Source of the DNA: Aurantiochytrium sp. KH105
Lineage: Eukaryota; Sar; Bigyra; Thraustochytrida; Thraustochytriidae
Reading direction: 5' to 3'
Assembly (NCBI GenBank): GCA_003116975.1
Contig: BGKB01000275.1
Location: 1-54,023 of the forward strand
DNA length: 54,023 bases
Part shown: piece after piece, positions 9,820-19,994 of the stretch
Position numbering within the stretch: position 1 is the stretch's first letter
How the letters are laid out: each line of letters starts with the position of its first letter
Made by a program: the position numbers and the translations under genes
The notes under the pieces: generated by a model
The model's database searches: none
What the model was told of the DNA's origin: nothing
Seen by the model: only the letters and a program-made list of their open reading frames with translations

Positions 9820-11131
9820 CAAGCTTGGCAGCGCAATACGACGCGGCGACGCAGGGCCGCGATAAAGATCAGCCAGCCAGGTGAATGAATGATGAAAAGA
9901 AGGAAAGGCGGTCCACGCCGCGAAAAAGCGAATTCGCAACAGCAAGCAAGACTTTGAAACCAACAAAAAATTGTTTTCATGGGAGCTCGCAACTTGAAGG
10001 GCGGGCGGGCGCCTTCTCTTGCGCGTGCTTAATCTCGGTTCCTCCCCTTTTTGAACGCTTGGGCGCCGCGCTACAGTGCGTGCCAGCCTGCGCCGGGCCG
10101 CCGCAGGGCTTCCCCTCGCGGTTGCCTCTGCACTGCCAGCCCCGCCTGGGAGCAGCTGCAGTGCGAGCAGCTAGCCCGCCCGAGTGCACCCGCCCGCCCG
10201 CCTGTCCTTTCACTAGATACTAATGTGAGTAAGAGGGGCCAGGAACCGGGACCGGGGCGAGGCCTCGCACCGGCGGCACGCGTCCACCCGCCCCGGGCTG
10301 TGGCCGGCCGGGCTTCGTGTCTTGCTCGGCTTGGCGGCCAGCGTCACACCGCGCCGTCGGTGCTGGGCGGCCACGAGCCTCACCTGGCGAGGGCGGCGCA
10401 GCAGCAGCCAGCAGCGAGAGCCTGCGCCTGCGCCGGGAAGGGAGCTACACAGGGCGGCTCGAGCGGAAGAGATGCGCGTCACCCACCCGCGGCGTACGGC
10501 GCCTGGGAGAACAGACGCGAACCGGCGAAAAGGGATCAAGGGCAGGTGAAAGAACGGCGGTGAACGGCAGTGGAGGAGAGAGGGGCGCGTGGGAGGCTTC
10601 CCTTGCGGACCGCCACGTGCCGCCGTATCCCCGCAGTGCAGGCGTGAGACGGAAGCAGAGGCCGCCGCGTCTCTGCTTTGACACTGCCATCAAGGCGGCG
10701 AAGCGGCGGAAAAAGAAAAAACGAAGAAACTTATTTCTCTTGCAGCTCGCACGGGCGTAAAAGGAGGATGGGAGACCAAAAGAGGGGAAAGAAAGCATGC
10801 GGCGGTCCTCGGACCACGCGGACGTGTCCCCGCGGCAGCTTCCCCGTGCGAGCGCGAGCCGGCTGCTGGCCACCGCCTCGTCGGACGCAGCCTCGGCGTC
10901 TCCGCTGGGGCGGACGCAGTGATGGCGGCCTTAGCGTAGGCGGCCGGGGCGTAGTGGGGCGCTGCGGGACTGCCGGCCGTCCCCAGCCAGGTCCCGGCAG
11001 CCGAAGAAGGGGGTGTAAAGGAGGGAGAAAAGGGCAGAGGCAACCGGAGGTGCTTTGTCCAGGCCCAGTGGCTGCCGACTGTGGGAGGGGCGATCGCCAG
11101 CAGTGCGAAAGGAGGCAGAGTGAGAGAGTTA

Positions 11132-11173
11132 GAGAAAGAAAGAAAGAAAAGGAAAGAAAGAAAGAAAGAAAGG
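11132..11173. repeat. GAAA polypurine array
   Basis: An almost pure GAAA array interrupted by one GGAAA. All-purine mirror-symmetric tracts of this type can in principle form triplex DNA; here this is only a structural possibility. Confidence 0.9.
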
Positions 11174-11233
11174 AGATGAAAGAAAACCAAAGAAAAAAGC
11201 GCCATTGTATAGTAGTGCTTGCGATGGATAGTA

Positions 11234-11260
11234 GATCGATCGATCGATCGATCGATCGAT
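11234..11260. repeat. GATC tetranucleotide array
   Basis: Six to seven perfect copies of the self-complementary tetramer GATC. Related GATC/ATCG tracts occur at 12190-12224, 16096-16107, 23519-23540 and around 39000-39040, always outside coding sequence. Confidence 0.95.
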
Positions 11261-11999
11261 TGGCGGTCGATTCTTCGGCTGCGACAGCGCTGCGATCGCT
11301 CGCCATACCTTGCTGGGCGGCGCAGAGCTCCCGATCGACGCGGCGCAACGAGCCACTAGTGGCCGGCCGTTGCGAGTGCCGGCGCCGCAGCGGGAAAAGT
11401 GACCAGGCCTGGCCGGAGTGAATGAACTCGGACCGGGAGCAGGGAGAGGCGGAGGGCGAATCTCTCTGCCTCCCCGCGTCTCCCTCCCTCTCTCCCCGTC
11501 TCCCTCTCTCTGTCCCGCCCTGCGCCCGACTGGACATGGCTCGGCAGAGAGAACTGGCGGGTCGTCCCGGTTGGCGTCAACGGCTGCGCATCTCGAGATC
11601 GCCGTCGGCAGAAAGAAAGAAGTCGAAAGAAAGCAATGGCGAGGCGAGGCGAAGCAAGAGGCGAAGGAAGTCGAGTTTATACATGAGTTTACGCGAGTGT
11701 GCTTCAATCGCCGCGAGCCGAGCCGAGTCGAGCCGACAGGGAGGAAGGAGGGAAGGAAGGAGGGAAAGATCTTTTTCCTCCCCTCAGGCTCCTTCCCTGC
11801 GTGTCTCCCTGCGCTTCCTTGCTCCCCTCTATCACCGCGGCCAATGCAGACAGAAGCAAGGCCCCTGTCGCGTCGTGTCGCCGCCGCTGCGACAGGGCTC
11901 GGGGCCTCGGCGGCCGCCGCGGCCAGCGTAGACGCCGCTGCCGCAGCCTGGGTGAGGCCAAGGCTGAATTGGGCTGCCTTCTCAAGCGAGGGAGAGGGA

Positions 12000-12041
12000 G
12001 CGAGCGAGCGAGCGAGCGAGGGAGGGAGGGAGGGAGGGAGA
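12000..12041. repeat. GAGC array passing into a GGGA array
   Basis: Four to five copies of CGAG are followed directly by about five copies of GGAG/GGGA. The change of unit within one continuous tetranucleotide register suggests point mutation followed by re-expansion. Confidence 0.9.
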
Positions 12042-12110
12042 AGAGCAGGGACCCGAAGAAAGCAGCGGCGGCGGCCAAGGGGACAAAGAGTGCCGGGCAG
12101 GAAGAAGGAC

Positions 12111-12150
12111 TTCAAGGAAGCAAGCAAGCGAGCAAGCAAGCAAGCAGGGA
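12111..12150. repeat. CAAG tetranucleotide array
   Basis: Eight to nine copies of AAGC with a single GAGC variant. Confidence 0.85.
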
Positions 12151-12189
12151 GGCAGTCTCTCCTGATTCCCGCAGCAGCAGCCGCATCGC

Positions 12190-12224
12190 ATCGATGATCG
12201 ATTAATCGATCGATCGATCGATCG
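12190..12224. repeat. GATC/ATCG tetranucleotide array
   Basis: A tract of ATCG units, interrupted once by ATTA. It is the second GATC-type array in this gene-free region. Confidence 0.9.
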
Positions 12225-12416
12225 GTCGTTCGCCGGCCAGGTCGATCCGCGGTGGATCGATCTTCGGGGACCCGCGGCGGCGCATCGATTGATCAAGAAG
12301 GAGAGGAAAGAGGGAGAGCAAAGAGGGAGAGGGAGAGAAAGAGGGGAGAGAGGCGGCCTCGGGGCGAAGAAAGATCGATATTCGAAGCGAACTACTGCTC
12401 CGGCTGCTGGCGATCG

Positions 12417-12441
12417 ATGGCTGGCTGGCTGGCTGGCTGGC
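12417..12441. repeat. GGCT tetranucleotide array
   Basis: Six perfect copies of TGGC/GGCT, the same unit as at 9781-9819. Confidence 0.9.
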
Positions 12442-13373
12442 TGTTGTTCGACTCGGCGGCGATGGACTGAGGCATGCATCCCTTCGATCGATCGCTAGCT
12501 CGGGTGTCGCGCCGAGCCGAGCGAGGCAGGGAATGTGGACGGGGGGAGCGAGGCGAGAAGCGAGGGCGTCGGCGCGTATCGCCGCACGCGCCTTCCGGTT
12601 TTATTGGATTTTTCATTTTACTTTTCTTTCTCCTCACACGCGCCGCGCCCACTCGAGCACGCTCCCGTTCTTTCCCCCTCACAGACAGACAGTCGCCCGC
12701 CCACCCACCCACTCTCTCCCCCACTTCCTCACAAGGTGATCAACCGCCTCCCGCATTTACCCTGCTCACGCACACGAGTCCCCGCAGCGGCCAGTGTAGA
12801 GGAGAGGCGGAAAGGGCGCATCGAGGCGGATTCTGAAGAAAAAAAAATGAAAAAAGAAAATAAATCGAATACGCGGCGAGCGCAAACTCGAATCACGATT
12901 TCAAATCCAATCCCAGGCAGTACCTGTTCTGGCGGAGCGAAGCAGGCAGGGCACTGCCGCGGGCGCCTCGCGCGAGCACGCGAACGAGCACGCGAGCCAT
13001 TCGCCGCCTCGGTGCACGAGCGCTCGCTCGCTCGCCTCATCGATCGCTCGAAGCGATCCAGCAAATCGGAAAAGAAAAGAATACAGGGAAAGAAAGAAAA
13101 AGAGGCAAGAAGCCTGGAAATCGAGCGCCAGCAAACCCTCTTTCTTCGTGGCTGCCCGGCTTGGCTTGGCCTAATCCATCCACCCTACCTTGCCGCCTGC
13201 CAACCTGCCCACCTGCCCTGTTCTTGCGGCCGTCCTCGTCCCGTGCTGTTGTCGTGCTGTGCGTGCCTCTTTGCCGCAGGCGGGAGTCTCTCGGCCACGC
13301 GCCACGCGCCACAGAGACTTTTCCGCGCCGATACCGACGACACCAAGGACGCGACGGCTCAAGCACGTACTGA

Positions 13374-15059
13374 ATGGCCATGACGATGGAAAGCATGTAC
13401 GCTAACGGAGACAACCTCACGGAGTTCCCCTGGAGGGAAGACGCCCTGTTCGATCAGCTCGCGGCGCCAAGCTTTGACACCGGACACATGATGGCAGGCC
13501 CTGCGCCGCACGACGCGGCCCACGCCAGCGGCGGCGACTACCTCTTTCACAACGTCGGGACCAGCGCTCAGGCCCATAGCCACCACCCCTACGCCCCCGT
13601 CCGCCCGCTCGGGGCTATGCAGCAGCAGCAGCTGCAGCAGCCGCAGAGCCACTTGCAGCGCGTCGTCCCCATGCCGCTCATCACGAGCGACGAGACCGAC
13701 GTTCACTTCGGACAAAAGGACATCCTCCTCGACAGCCTCGACGACGACAATGCTAGCGAACCCGTCTCGCCCTTCCTGGGACCCATCTACAACAACTTTC
13801 ACAGCTCCACCCACCCCAAGTGGCCAGACGTCTCGCGTGACGCCCCGACGGCCATCAAGTCCGATGCCCATATGGCAGCCATCAAGCCCGAAGCCCACAT
13901 GGTCACCTCCGCGGAAATAGCTTTTCTCGATGACGGAGCCTGGGGACCCGATGTTCTCCTCGGAGACCTCGGCGCGTCTGCTTCTGCTGGTACTGCTGCC
14001 GCCGAGTCAAATATCACGTCCGCCAACATCCGTCAGACTGCTCCTGGAGTCGAACCCGCAAACTCATCCACCACCACCAGCGACGCAGACGATACGCCCA
14101 GGCACTCATCGCGACCACGCCGTGCTGCTGCCATGAAGCCGCGCCGCAACATGCGGCAACTCCTTGTTGACAGCGAAGGTGAAGGTATGGATGACGAGGA
14201 CGACGAGGACTACGATGTGCGTCGCCGCAACTCGCCAGCTGCAGCAGCCTCGCGCAAGCGTGTGCGCTCCAAGCGGGCGAACAGCACCAAGAAGCGCCGC
14301 CGCAGCTGCAACAGCGACTGGAGCGTCTCGTCCCAAGGCATTGCCGCCAGCTCCTATGACAACACCTCCTCGTCCGCAAGCAACGCCGATCGTCAAACGG
14401 AGATTGCCCAGTTCCTCGAACGTGTGCAGCGGTCGGGCTCCAATGCCACCGACGCAGCCGCCGGTCTCACCGACGAACAGGACTCGTACATGGACAGCGC
14501 GTCGGCAGTCTCTGGCGCAGCGACCGAAAAGGCTCAGTATAAGTGCCCGCATCCCAACTGTCCGCATACGTTTTCCTGGAAGTGGGCCATGGAAGACCAC
14601 GCGGCCTCGCACATGCCGGAAAAGGGCCGTGTCCACAAATGCACGTACTGCAGCAAGTCCTTCTTCACCGTCGGGTGCCTCAAGTCCCACGTGCGCATCC
14701 ACACGCGCAAGCCCAACTCGTACGTGTGCAAGGCGCCCGGATGCATCAAGACCTACAGCACCTCGGAGGGTCTCCGCCTCCACACCCGCAACATCCACGA
14801 GGCGGACAAGAAGTGGAAGTGCCCCTCCGATGGATGCTCCAAGTCTTTTGTTCGCCAAAGCGACCTCCGTTTGCACATTATTCGCATTCACTCCAAGGAC
14901 CGCCCGTATCCGTGCACCATGAAGAACTGCGAAAAGTCTTTTGCCTGCTACTCGGAGCTCAAGCGCCACCTTACCTCGCACAAGGACGCTCATGGTCTCG
15001 ATGCTGCCTGCGCAAAGGCAGAGGCCTCGCACCGTGCCATTGTTGCTGCTCGTCGTTGA
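13374..15059 (+). CDS. C2H2 zinc-finger transcription factor (five fingers)
   Basis: The 561-residue protein has five C-terminal C2H2 fingers between residues about 391 and 538. Finger 1 is C-x4-C-x12-H-x3-H, finger 2 has a short C-x2-C knuckle, and fingers 3-5 have C-x4-C with a 3- or 4-residue His spacing. Linkers such as HTRKPNSYVC and HSKDRPYPC resemble the TGEKP type, as in TFIIIA-like and ZAP1-like DNA-binding proteins. The N-terminal part is Gln-rich (about 83-92), acidic in patches, and has two basic nuclear-signal-like segments (around 243-265 and 302-318). It is therefore very likely a nuclear DNA-binding regulator; its targets are unknown. The start ATG at 13374 follows a region with no protein-like frame. 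The preceding gene-free 6 kb suggests an extended regulatory region. Confidence 0.9.
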   Translation: MAMTMESMYANGDNLTEFPWREDALFDQLAAPSFDTGHMMAGPAPHDAAHASGGDYLFHNVGTSAQAHSHHPYAPVRPLGAMQQQQLQQPQSHLQRVVPMPLITSDETDVHFGQKDILLDSLDDDNASEPVSPFLGPIYNNFHSSTHPKWPDVSRDAPTAIKSDAHMAAIKPEAHMVTSAEIAFLDDGAWGPDVLLGDLGASASAGTAAAESNITSANIRQTAPGVEPANSSTTTSDADDTPRHSSRPRRAAAMKPRRNMRQLLVDSEGEGMDDEDDEDYDVRRRNSPAAAASRKRVRSKRANSTKKRRRSCNSDWSVSSQGIAASSYDNTSSSASNADRQTEIAQFLERVQRSGSNATDAAAGLTDEQDSYMDSASAVSGAATEKAQYKCPHPNCPHTFSWKWAMEDHAASHMPEKGRVHKCTYCSKSFFTVGCLKSHVRIHTRKPNSYVCKAPGCIKTYSTSEGLRLHTRNIHEADKKWKCPSDGCSKSFVRQSDLRLHIIRIHSKDRPYPCTMKNCEKSFACYSELKRHLTSHKDAHGLDAACAKAEASHRAIVAARR

Positions 15060-16122
15060 TCGAGGTAGCGTCTTCTGTTTCAACTGTATCCTAGTCACAT
15101 CTCATCACACCACAGCTAGATTAGCTCTTTTGTCTTCAACCTCAACGATTGCTTTTGCATTGTTCGTTCTCTCGCTCTTGGGTGCTCTATCAGCCAACAA
15201 TGAAAACTCAAACTGCGAAGATGCCATGCTCGCCTCTTCTCTTTTGGCAGGGCAGAGTTTTCTTTTCTTTACTGTTAGTCATCTGGCTGGTTTTAGACTT
15301 GCGAGATGGAGAGGATTACTGCGGTAAGCGGTGAACTCTGTCCTGTCTAAGCTCGCCACAGACAGTCGGACCATCAAGCGTGTTCACCGAAAGCACGCAC
15401 ATGCATCGTTCGAACTTGCCAAAGGTGCAGCAGCTAAGAAGGGATGTTCTCCGCCGTGACTTTGCTGGCTGTCCTCTCTTGTTGGTACGCCGTAAAGCCT
15501 AGATGAGGATCCCCATAGGCGAGAGATTGGCGTTATCTCGTTCATGCCGTTCAGCTGTGGTGGCTCGATAAGCATCATGGCATCAAAGATCTTGCCTCTT
15601 TCGGATAAGAAATAATCGCCTACTCTAGCTCATCTGCAACTCTCAAAGACAAACTTGGCACAGTCAAACTTTTTTAGTCTAGTTCAACCAGGCAGTCCAC
15701 AACGCTTGCCCAAACCCACTGCTGTCAATTTATCGAAATGTCTGAGTCCGCCTGAACCAGGCAATCCACTACGCTTGCCCGTACAACGAGAACTTCGGAT
15801 CCCACTGCCGATGGCAAAAAGTAACGAATGCTTCGGATCCCAATGCCGATGGCAAAAAATAACGAATACTTCAGATCCACTATCATACACAAATAAAGCT
15901 TCAAATCTCATTTCTGGATCTTTTCCCTCATCACCAAATCGCTAAGCGAATGCCTAACGCGAAGCATGATCGCGCAAAGACTTTTCTCAAGGTCCAGCGC
16001 CGCGTCAATCTTCCTCTTTTTTTTTCAACAGAGGATCTTGAGCCAGCACAGACTCGGCTCCCATCAGGACACCAAGAACGTAGAAGATCGCTCGCTCGAT
16101 CGATCGCAGGCTCCTCCAAGGT
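15060..16122. other. Intergenic region downstream of the zinc-finger gene
   Basis: No gene is supported. The first part is probably the 3' UTR of the zinc-finger gene. Degenerate repeats occupy 15681-15906 (listed separately). At 16006-16029 a run of pyrimidines followed by CAACAG looks like a plus-strand 3' splice site, but I cannot pair it with convincing exons. A short GATCGATCG tract lies at 16096-16107. Confidence 0.45.
15681..15906. repeat. Degenerate 38-bp and 72-bp direct repeats
   Basis: Two related blocks are visible. GAACCAGGCAATCCACTACG near 15755 repeats, with a few changes, a block at about 15682. Downstream, a 38-bp unit beginning CTTCGGATCC and containing GCCGATGGCAAAAA starts at 15793 and 15831, and a decayed third copy starts at 15869 (CTTCAGATCC). 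The exact 38-bp spacing is maintained across all three. Confidence 0.8.
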
Positions 16123-16799
16123 TCACTGATCTTTCTCTTGAAAGATCTCCTCTTCGCTACAGCCGAGGAAGCAGATGAGCGAGCCCAGTGGCATGACTGC
16201 CAAAAGCACGCTGGCTGTCAGAAAGCAAATGTATTTCGTGCAATCATCTGTCGCAATCTTTTCCGCGAAAGCACATGAAGGATTTCGACAAGCAAGCCAG
16301 CCCTGCACCGAGAATTTGCAAGGCGCTTCGAATCGATTGCATACAACCAGACTGCATGTCAATGCCTGATAATCGCCCCGTAATTCTTCTTCCTTGGCCC
16401 AAAGCAACTGAAAAACAACAAAAAGACCATGTTGATCGGCCATTCGAAAACTATCGCGTGAGGCGTTACAGGTCCCATTCCGACACAAGCTCCGCAGCTA
16501 CTGACTGCCCATTTTGCACGACTCAGCCGCGGGTCCTCCTCTTCATCTCCTGCTTCTTCATCTTCTTCAAGCAAGAAGTCCAGAGTGAGCCAGCGCTGGC
16601 TGCACTTTTTTGCGGGCTGTCTGCGTCTGCGAGCGTCTGCGAGCGTCTGCTCGTGGCTAGACATCATCAACGTGCGCGTCGCCGCTCGTCCCAAGTCCCA
16701 TTCCCGGCCTCCCTGCCGGCACTGCAGTGCAGTGCAGTGCAGCGTCAGTGCAGCCAGCGTGCGTGCCCTGCCCTGGTCCTCGGCGTCGTGACCTGCCAT
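16123..16799 (-). CDS. Candidate two-exon gene for a small single-pass membrane protein
   Basis: The proposed model is exon 1 at 16799-16470 and exon 2 at 16407-16123. A 62-bp intron (16408-16469) starts GTAACG and ends in a strong pyrimidine tract with TTTTTCAG. The joined frame is phase-consistent. Exon 1 encodes a basic stretch and then a Glu/Asp-rich segment. Exon 2 encodes a Cys-containing region (VQGWLACRNPSC), a hydrophobic helix of about 23 residues (ICFLTASVLLAVMPLGSLIC) and a short acidic tail, ending in TGA. The start is uncertain; a downstream double Met in exon 1 is an alternative. No family is recognised. Support is only the splice signals, frame continuity and the hydrophobic helix, so this could still be non-coding. 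Confidence 0.3.
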
Positions 16800-17812
16800 T
16801 AGGGCTGGCGGCGCCGGCGATTGAACTGGCAGCCGCAGCCGCGAGGGGGAGACAACAGGTCTCGGCAGAGTCTGGCCAGCGCGTGCGCCCGCGCTGGATT
16901 GTCGCAGCGCCCGCGGATCGGCAAAAGCGGCCTGCCGCGGACGATGGCCAGCGCAAGGTCAGTCCTCGGCATGCCAATTCTGCTGGCACCATCATCATGA
17001 CGACATCCACATTTTCAGAAGCAGCCTCTTGCGCTCCCACGCGCGCTCTCCGCCCCGCGCAAGCGCGTCTCCCCGCGCGCTGCGCTGTGCCGCGGCCAGG
17101 TCTCGCGCCTCGGCCCCCGCGCCGTGGCCGCATGCATCCCGCTCGGCCTCGCAGCCGCTGGCCGGCCCAGCTCGCCCGGAATTCGCAACGGCGGCGGCGA
17201 CCCCGCGCGCAATCAGCGCGTGCAGCGGCAGATCGCCGCGGCAGGCGAGGCGAGCAAGCGTGCACGCGACGTGCGAGCGGCGCTGGCGAGCAGACGAGCC
17301 CGCCGGGGTTGCGGACGACGCTGCTGCGCGGACCTACGAATGCGCGCCGCGCCGGCATGCTCGCGCATGCTCGCCGCGCCCGCTCGGGGCGCTCACACGC
17401 GGGAACACGGGGCAGCTGCAACGGGATTCGGAACGTAGGTACGTACGGACTCGCGCTTGGAGCTGCTTGGACGTGGGCTCGGACGCGGGCGCGGGCGCGG
17501 GCGCGGAGCGGAGAGGATGACGAGGTGCGAGCATGGCGAGGGCTGCGCGGGCGGCGGTGATTGCGGAGAGCAGAGGCTGATGGGAGGGCGAGTCGCGGCG
17601 AAGCTTTGGGGGATGCAGATGCGGTGCTGAGCGCGGAAGCATGGAAGCATTGCACTTTCAGTCTACAAACACACTCTTTCGCGAGACGTGTGCGCCCGAG
17701 GCTGGCCGAGCAAGTATGACACCGACACAAGCGTGACAGCAAACACCAAAACCGCAATTGCCACAACCAGGAAAGCAGCAGACAGCAGCAACAACAATTA
17801 CAGACGAGCAAG
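16800..17812. other. Intergenic region upstream of the BAHD acyltransferase
   Basis: No gene is supported. Frames here translate to Arg/Ala/Pro-rich low complexity. A short array of GGGCGC units lies at about 17480-17500. The last 150 bp are A/C-rich with CAGCAG and CAACAA words and lead directly into the ATG at 17813, which is the usual look of a 5' UTR. Confidence 0.45.
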
Positions 17813-19447
17813 ATGAGAACCAATCTGCAGCTACAGATGCAGATGATGCTCAATCGCAGCGACGATGCGCACTGGACGCTACCCAGGCCGGAAACCAACA
17901 ACCAAGAACTAGAAATCCGACTCCGGAGCTCCGACTGCATGTATCTCCGCGCGCCTCACGTCCCCATCGGCTACGCCTTCGACAGCATCCTCGAAAAGGA
18001 GCCGCTGCTCGCGGGCTTTCAAGAGGCAATCGACCGCTTCCCCATCATGGCCGGCAGGCTGAAAAAGTACAGCTCGGGAAGACCATACGGGCTCTCGGTC
18101 AAGGGCTCGCGCGGAAGCCCCATCTTCTTTCGCGCGCGAGACTGGGCCCCTCCAGAGTCCACCGAGACGCCTCGCGCCAGCTCCTGGAACAAGTTTTTCT
18201 CCGCGCCCGTCAAGGACGAGCTCTTCGAGACGGACTCCTCGATGCCTTTGATCGTCGCCTACGTCACTTGGCTTCCCAAGTCCGAGCAAACCGTGCTCAC
18301 CGTCACCTTTGTGCACGTTGCCATGGACGGGTCGGCCATGTCGCACTTCATCAATACCTGGTCCCACTTTGCCGGCGTCTCGGCCGGAGTCGCGCCCATG
18401 CCGCGCAAAGCCCCGCCGCTCCCAGATCTCGACCGCGAGTGCTCCTTTGACCCCGAAATCCTGCAAGAAGTCCACGACAACATGGCCTCTGAACAGGACG
18501 GCCGCATGACACAGCTCCAGGTTGCAACCATGCTTCCCACCTGGGTCAGCACTCGCTTCACCGCCATCCGGTCTGACTTTGTTCTTAATCTGGAGAAAGT
18601 CAAGGCGCTCAAGGAAACCGTGAGCCAAGATTTGCCCGAAGGCGCCTGGGTGAGCTCGTACGAGGTGTCCATGGCCATGGTCCTCAAGCTGTTGCATCTT
18701 GCCGACTATGGCGATGCCGCCTCCACCAAACCCATCATAACACGCGCTATTGTCAACACACGAGGACGTGGAACGCTCGACTCGAAGACCTACGTTGGCA
18801 ATGCTCTTGCCTACGCCCGCATTCGCATCGAGCCTGCCGATCACGATGCGCCGGGTCTCACCTGGCTCGCTCGAACCGCGCACCAAATTCACGAGCAGCT
18901 CCGCACCAAGATGAAAGACAAGGCCCTTCTCGATCGCGTACACTACGTCTACGAGGACGGCGTCATGCGACGTGGCGCCATGCGCAACATCGCAACGCGT
19001 CTCGCCTGGATCAAACCCTGGCTCGTCAACATTGTTAGCAACGATTCCATTTGCAACTCCTGGCTTGGGTACAATTGGTTCGGCGTCGACTTTGGCACCG
19101 AAAATGCCGCGCCCTACAAAATGTACGTGCCCAAGTCATTCTCGCAGCGCCGCATGAACTTTATCGCGCCTCGTTCCGAGACGGAGGTCATGCTTCGCAT
19201 GCACATTCACAAGCAAAAGCTCGGGCGCTTCTTGCGGGCAATTGAGCGCTATGGGCTTCCCGTTACTCGCTTGGACAATGCAGCCGAGGACGCAGAGGAA
19301 GTCGACGACGAAAACCAGGGTAACGAAGCTTCCACGCGGTCCTCGGGACTCCGCGGTTCTCTGGCAAGGCTTGCCAACGCGCTCAAAGCTTCTCCAGACA
19401 AGAACCCCGAAGACTTGGTCGCCGTCACCTCGGAGCCAGACGCCTGA
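17813..19447 (+). CDS. BAHD-superfamily acyltransferase
   Basis: This 544-residue protein matches the BAHD (plant HCT-like) acyltransferase layout, enzymes that move an acyl group from acyl-CoA to an alcohol or amine. The N-terminal domain contains FPIMAGRLKK (76-85), the usual 'P-x-x-A-G-R-(L/I)' segment. The catalytic HxxxD is H168-V-A-M-D172 followed by Gly. The second-domain structural DFGWG motif appears as DFGTE (426-430), followed at a short distance by PYKMYVP. The family normally has 430-480 residues; this one has an extra C-terminal tail (about 490-544) that is acidic and Ser-rich. The acceptor and donor cannot be told from sequence. The start at 17813 gives a slightly long, Met/Gln-rich N-terminus; later Mets at residues 9, 11 or 12 are alternatives. 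Confidence 0.85.
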   Translation: MRTNLQLQMQMMLNRSDDAHWTLPRPETNNQELEIRLRSSDCMYLRAPHVPIGYAFDSILEKEPLLAGFQEAIDRFPIMAGRLKKYSSGRPYGLSVKGSRGSPIFFRARDWAPPESTETPRASSWNKFFSAPVKDELFETDSSMPLIVAYVTWLPKSEQTVLTVTFVHVAMDGSAMSHFINTWSHFAGVSAGVAPMPRKAPPLPDLDRECSFDPEILQEVHDNMASEQDGRMTQLQVATMLPTWVSTRFTAIRSDFVLNLEKVKALKETVSQDLPEGAWVSSYEVSMAMVLKLLHLADYGDAASTKPIITRAIVNTRGRGTLDSKTYVGNALAYARIRIEPADHDAPGLTWLARTAHQIHEQLRTKMKDKALLDRVHYVYEDGVMRRGAMRNIATRLAWIKPWLVNIVSNDSICNSWLGYNWFGVDFGTENAAPYKMYVPKSFSQRRMNFIAPRSETEVMLRMHIHKQKLGRFLRAIERYGLPVTRLDNAAEDAEEVDDENQGNEASTRSSGLRGSLARLANALKASPDKNPEDLVAVTSEPDA

Positions 19448-19994
19448 GGAGGAGTAAAAAACAAAAAGTGGGTGCGAAAATGGAGGATTCACTTTTTTTT
19501 TCCTGCCTGTTTTGCATGCTCACTAAACTAGGCGCTTCAAAACGTGTCTGTATGATCATATGTTTCTTCGTTCTTTACTTTTTGTTCATTTTCAAATTGC
19601 ACTTTCGAGAGAGACGCAATCGTCCTTGATGTCAAAGAAGTCCTCAATTTTATTTGTTTGAACAAAGTCTTTTGAGAGCTGGAACAACATCAAAGTGGCA
19701 CAACAACAAACAAGCGAAAGCGGCAATAACAATCAAGTGTCAACAACAACAACAACAACAACAGCAACAACAACAACAACAACAAGACGACAAGAACAAC
19801 ATCAAAGTGACAACAACAAAGAAGCGACAACAAAATGACAACAACATTTTCTTTTCAGTGCTACTGTTGATCCCATGCTATTCTACACACAGCAACCTTG
19901 CTGAGCGACGCGAGAACTAAACCTGTGCAGATAAATACACACGATCTGCACACAGTTGAACCCACACACAATCTGCACAGTTTGCAAACACAGC
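19448..19994. other. Convergent intergenic region with CAA array
   Basis: The BAHD gene and the exchanger gene end toward each other here. A CAA trinucleotide array lies at 19739-19785. It is flanked by two related copies of a block starting AACAACATCAAAGTG (about 19683 and 19797), so the array appears to have expanded inside a small direct duplication. The 88-codon ORF over it is a Gln-rich translation of the repeat and I do not call it a gene. Confidence 0.6.

Larger units (their letters stand above)
7422..13373. other. Gene-free 6-kb region rich in short tandem arrays
   Basis: Many long open frames cross this region on both strands, but all translate Arg/Ala/Ser/Pro low complexity and none shows a family motif, so I annotate no gene. 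The start (about 7422-7520) is an A/G-rich 3' UTR-like stretch after the CFAP97-like gene. The rest is a mosaic of tetra- and pentanucleotide arrays, of which the clearest are listed separately. It ends at the C2H2 factor gene, so part of it may be an unusually long upstream regulatory region or 5' UTR of that gene, or a non-coding transcript locus. A multi-exon gene with short exons cannot be excluded by eye. Confidence 0.5.

Noticed and set aside
11129..12139. Long ORFs in the gene-free region
   Set aside because: They translate GAAA, GATC and GAGC arrays into Phe/Leu/Ser or Arg runs on one strand and Lys/Glu/Arg on the other.
14106..15098. 330-codon minus-strand ORF opposite the zinc-finger gene
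   Set aside because: Shadow of the finger-coding region on the other strand; no family features.
17909..18943. 344-codon minus-strand ORF opposite the BAHD gene
   Set aside because: Antisense to a gene with clear catalytic motifs, and with no motif of its own.
19654..19920. Gln-rich 88-codon ORF
   Set aside because: Most of it is a translation of the CAA array in a 3' intergenic region; nothing else supports a gene.
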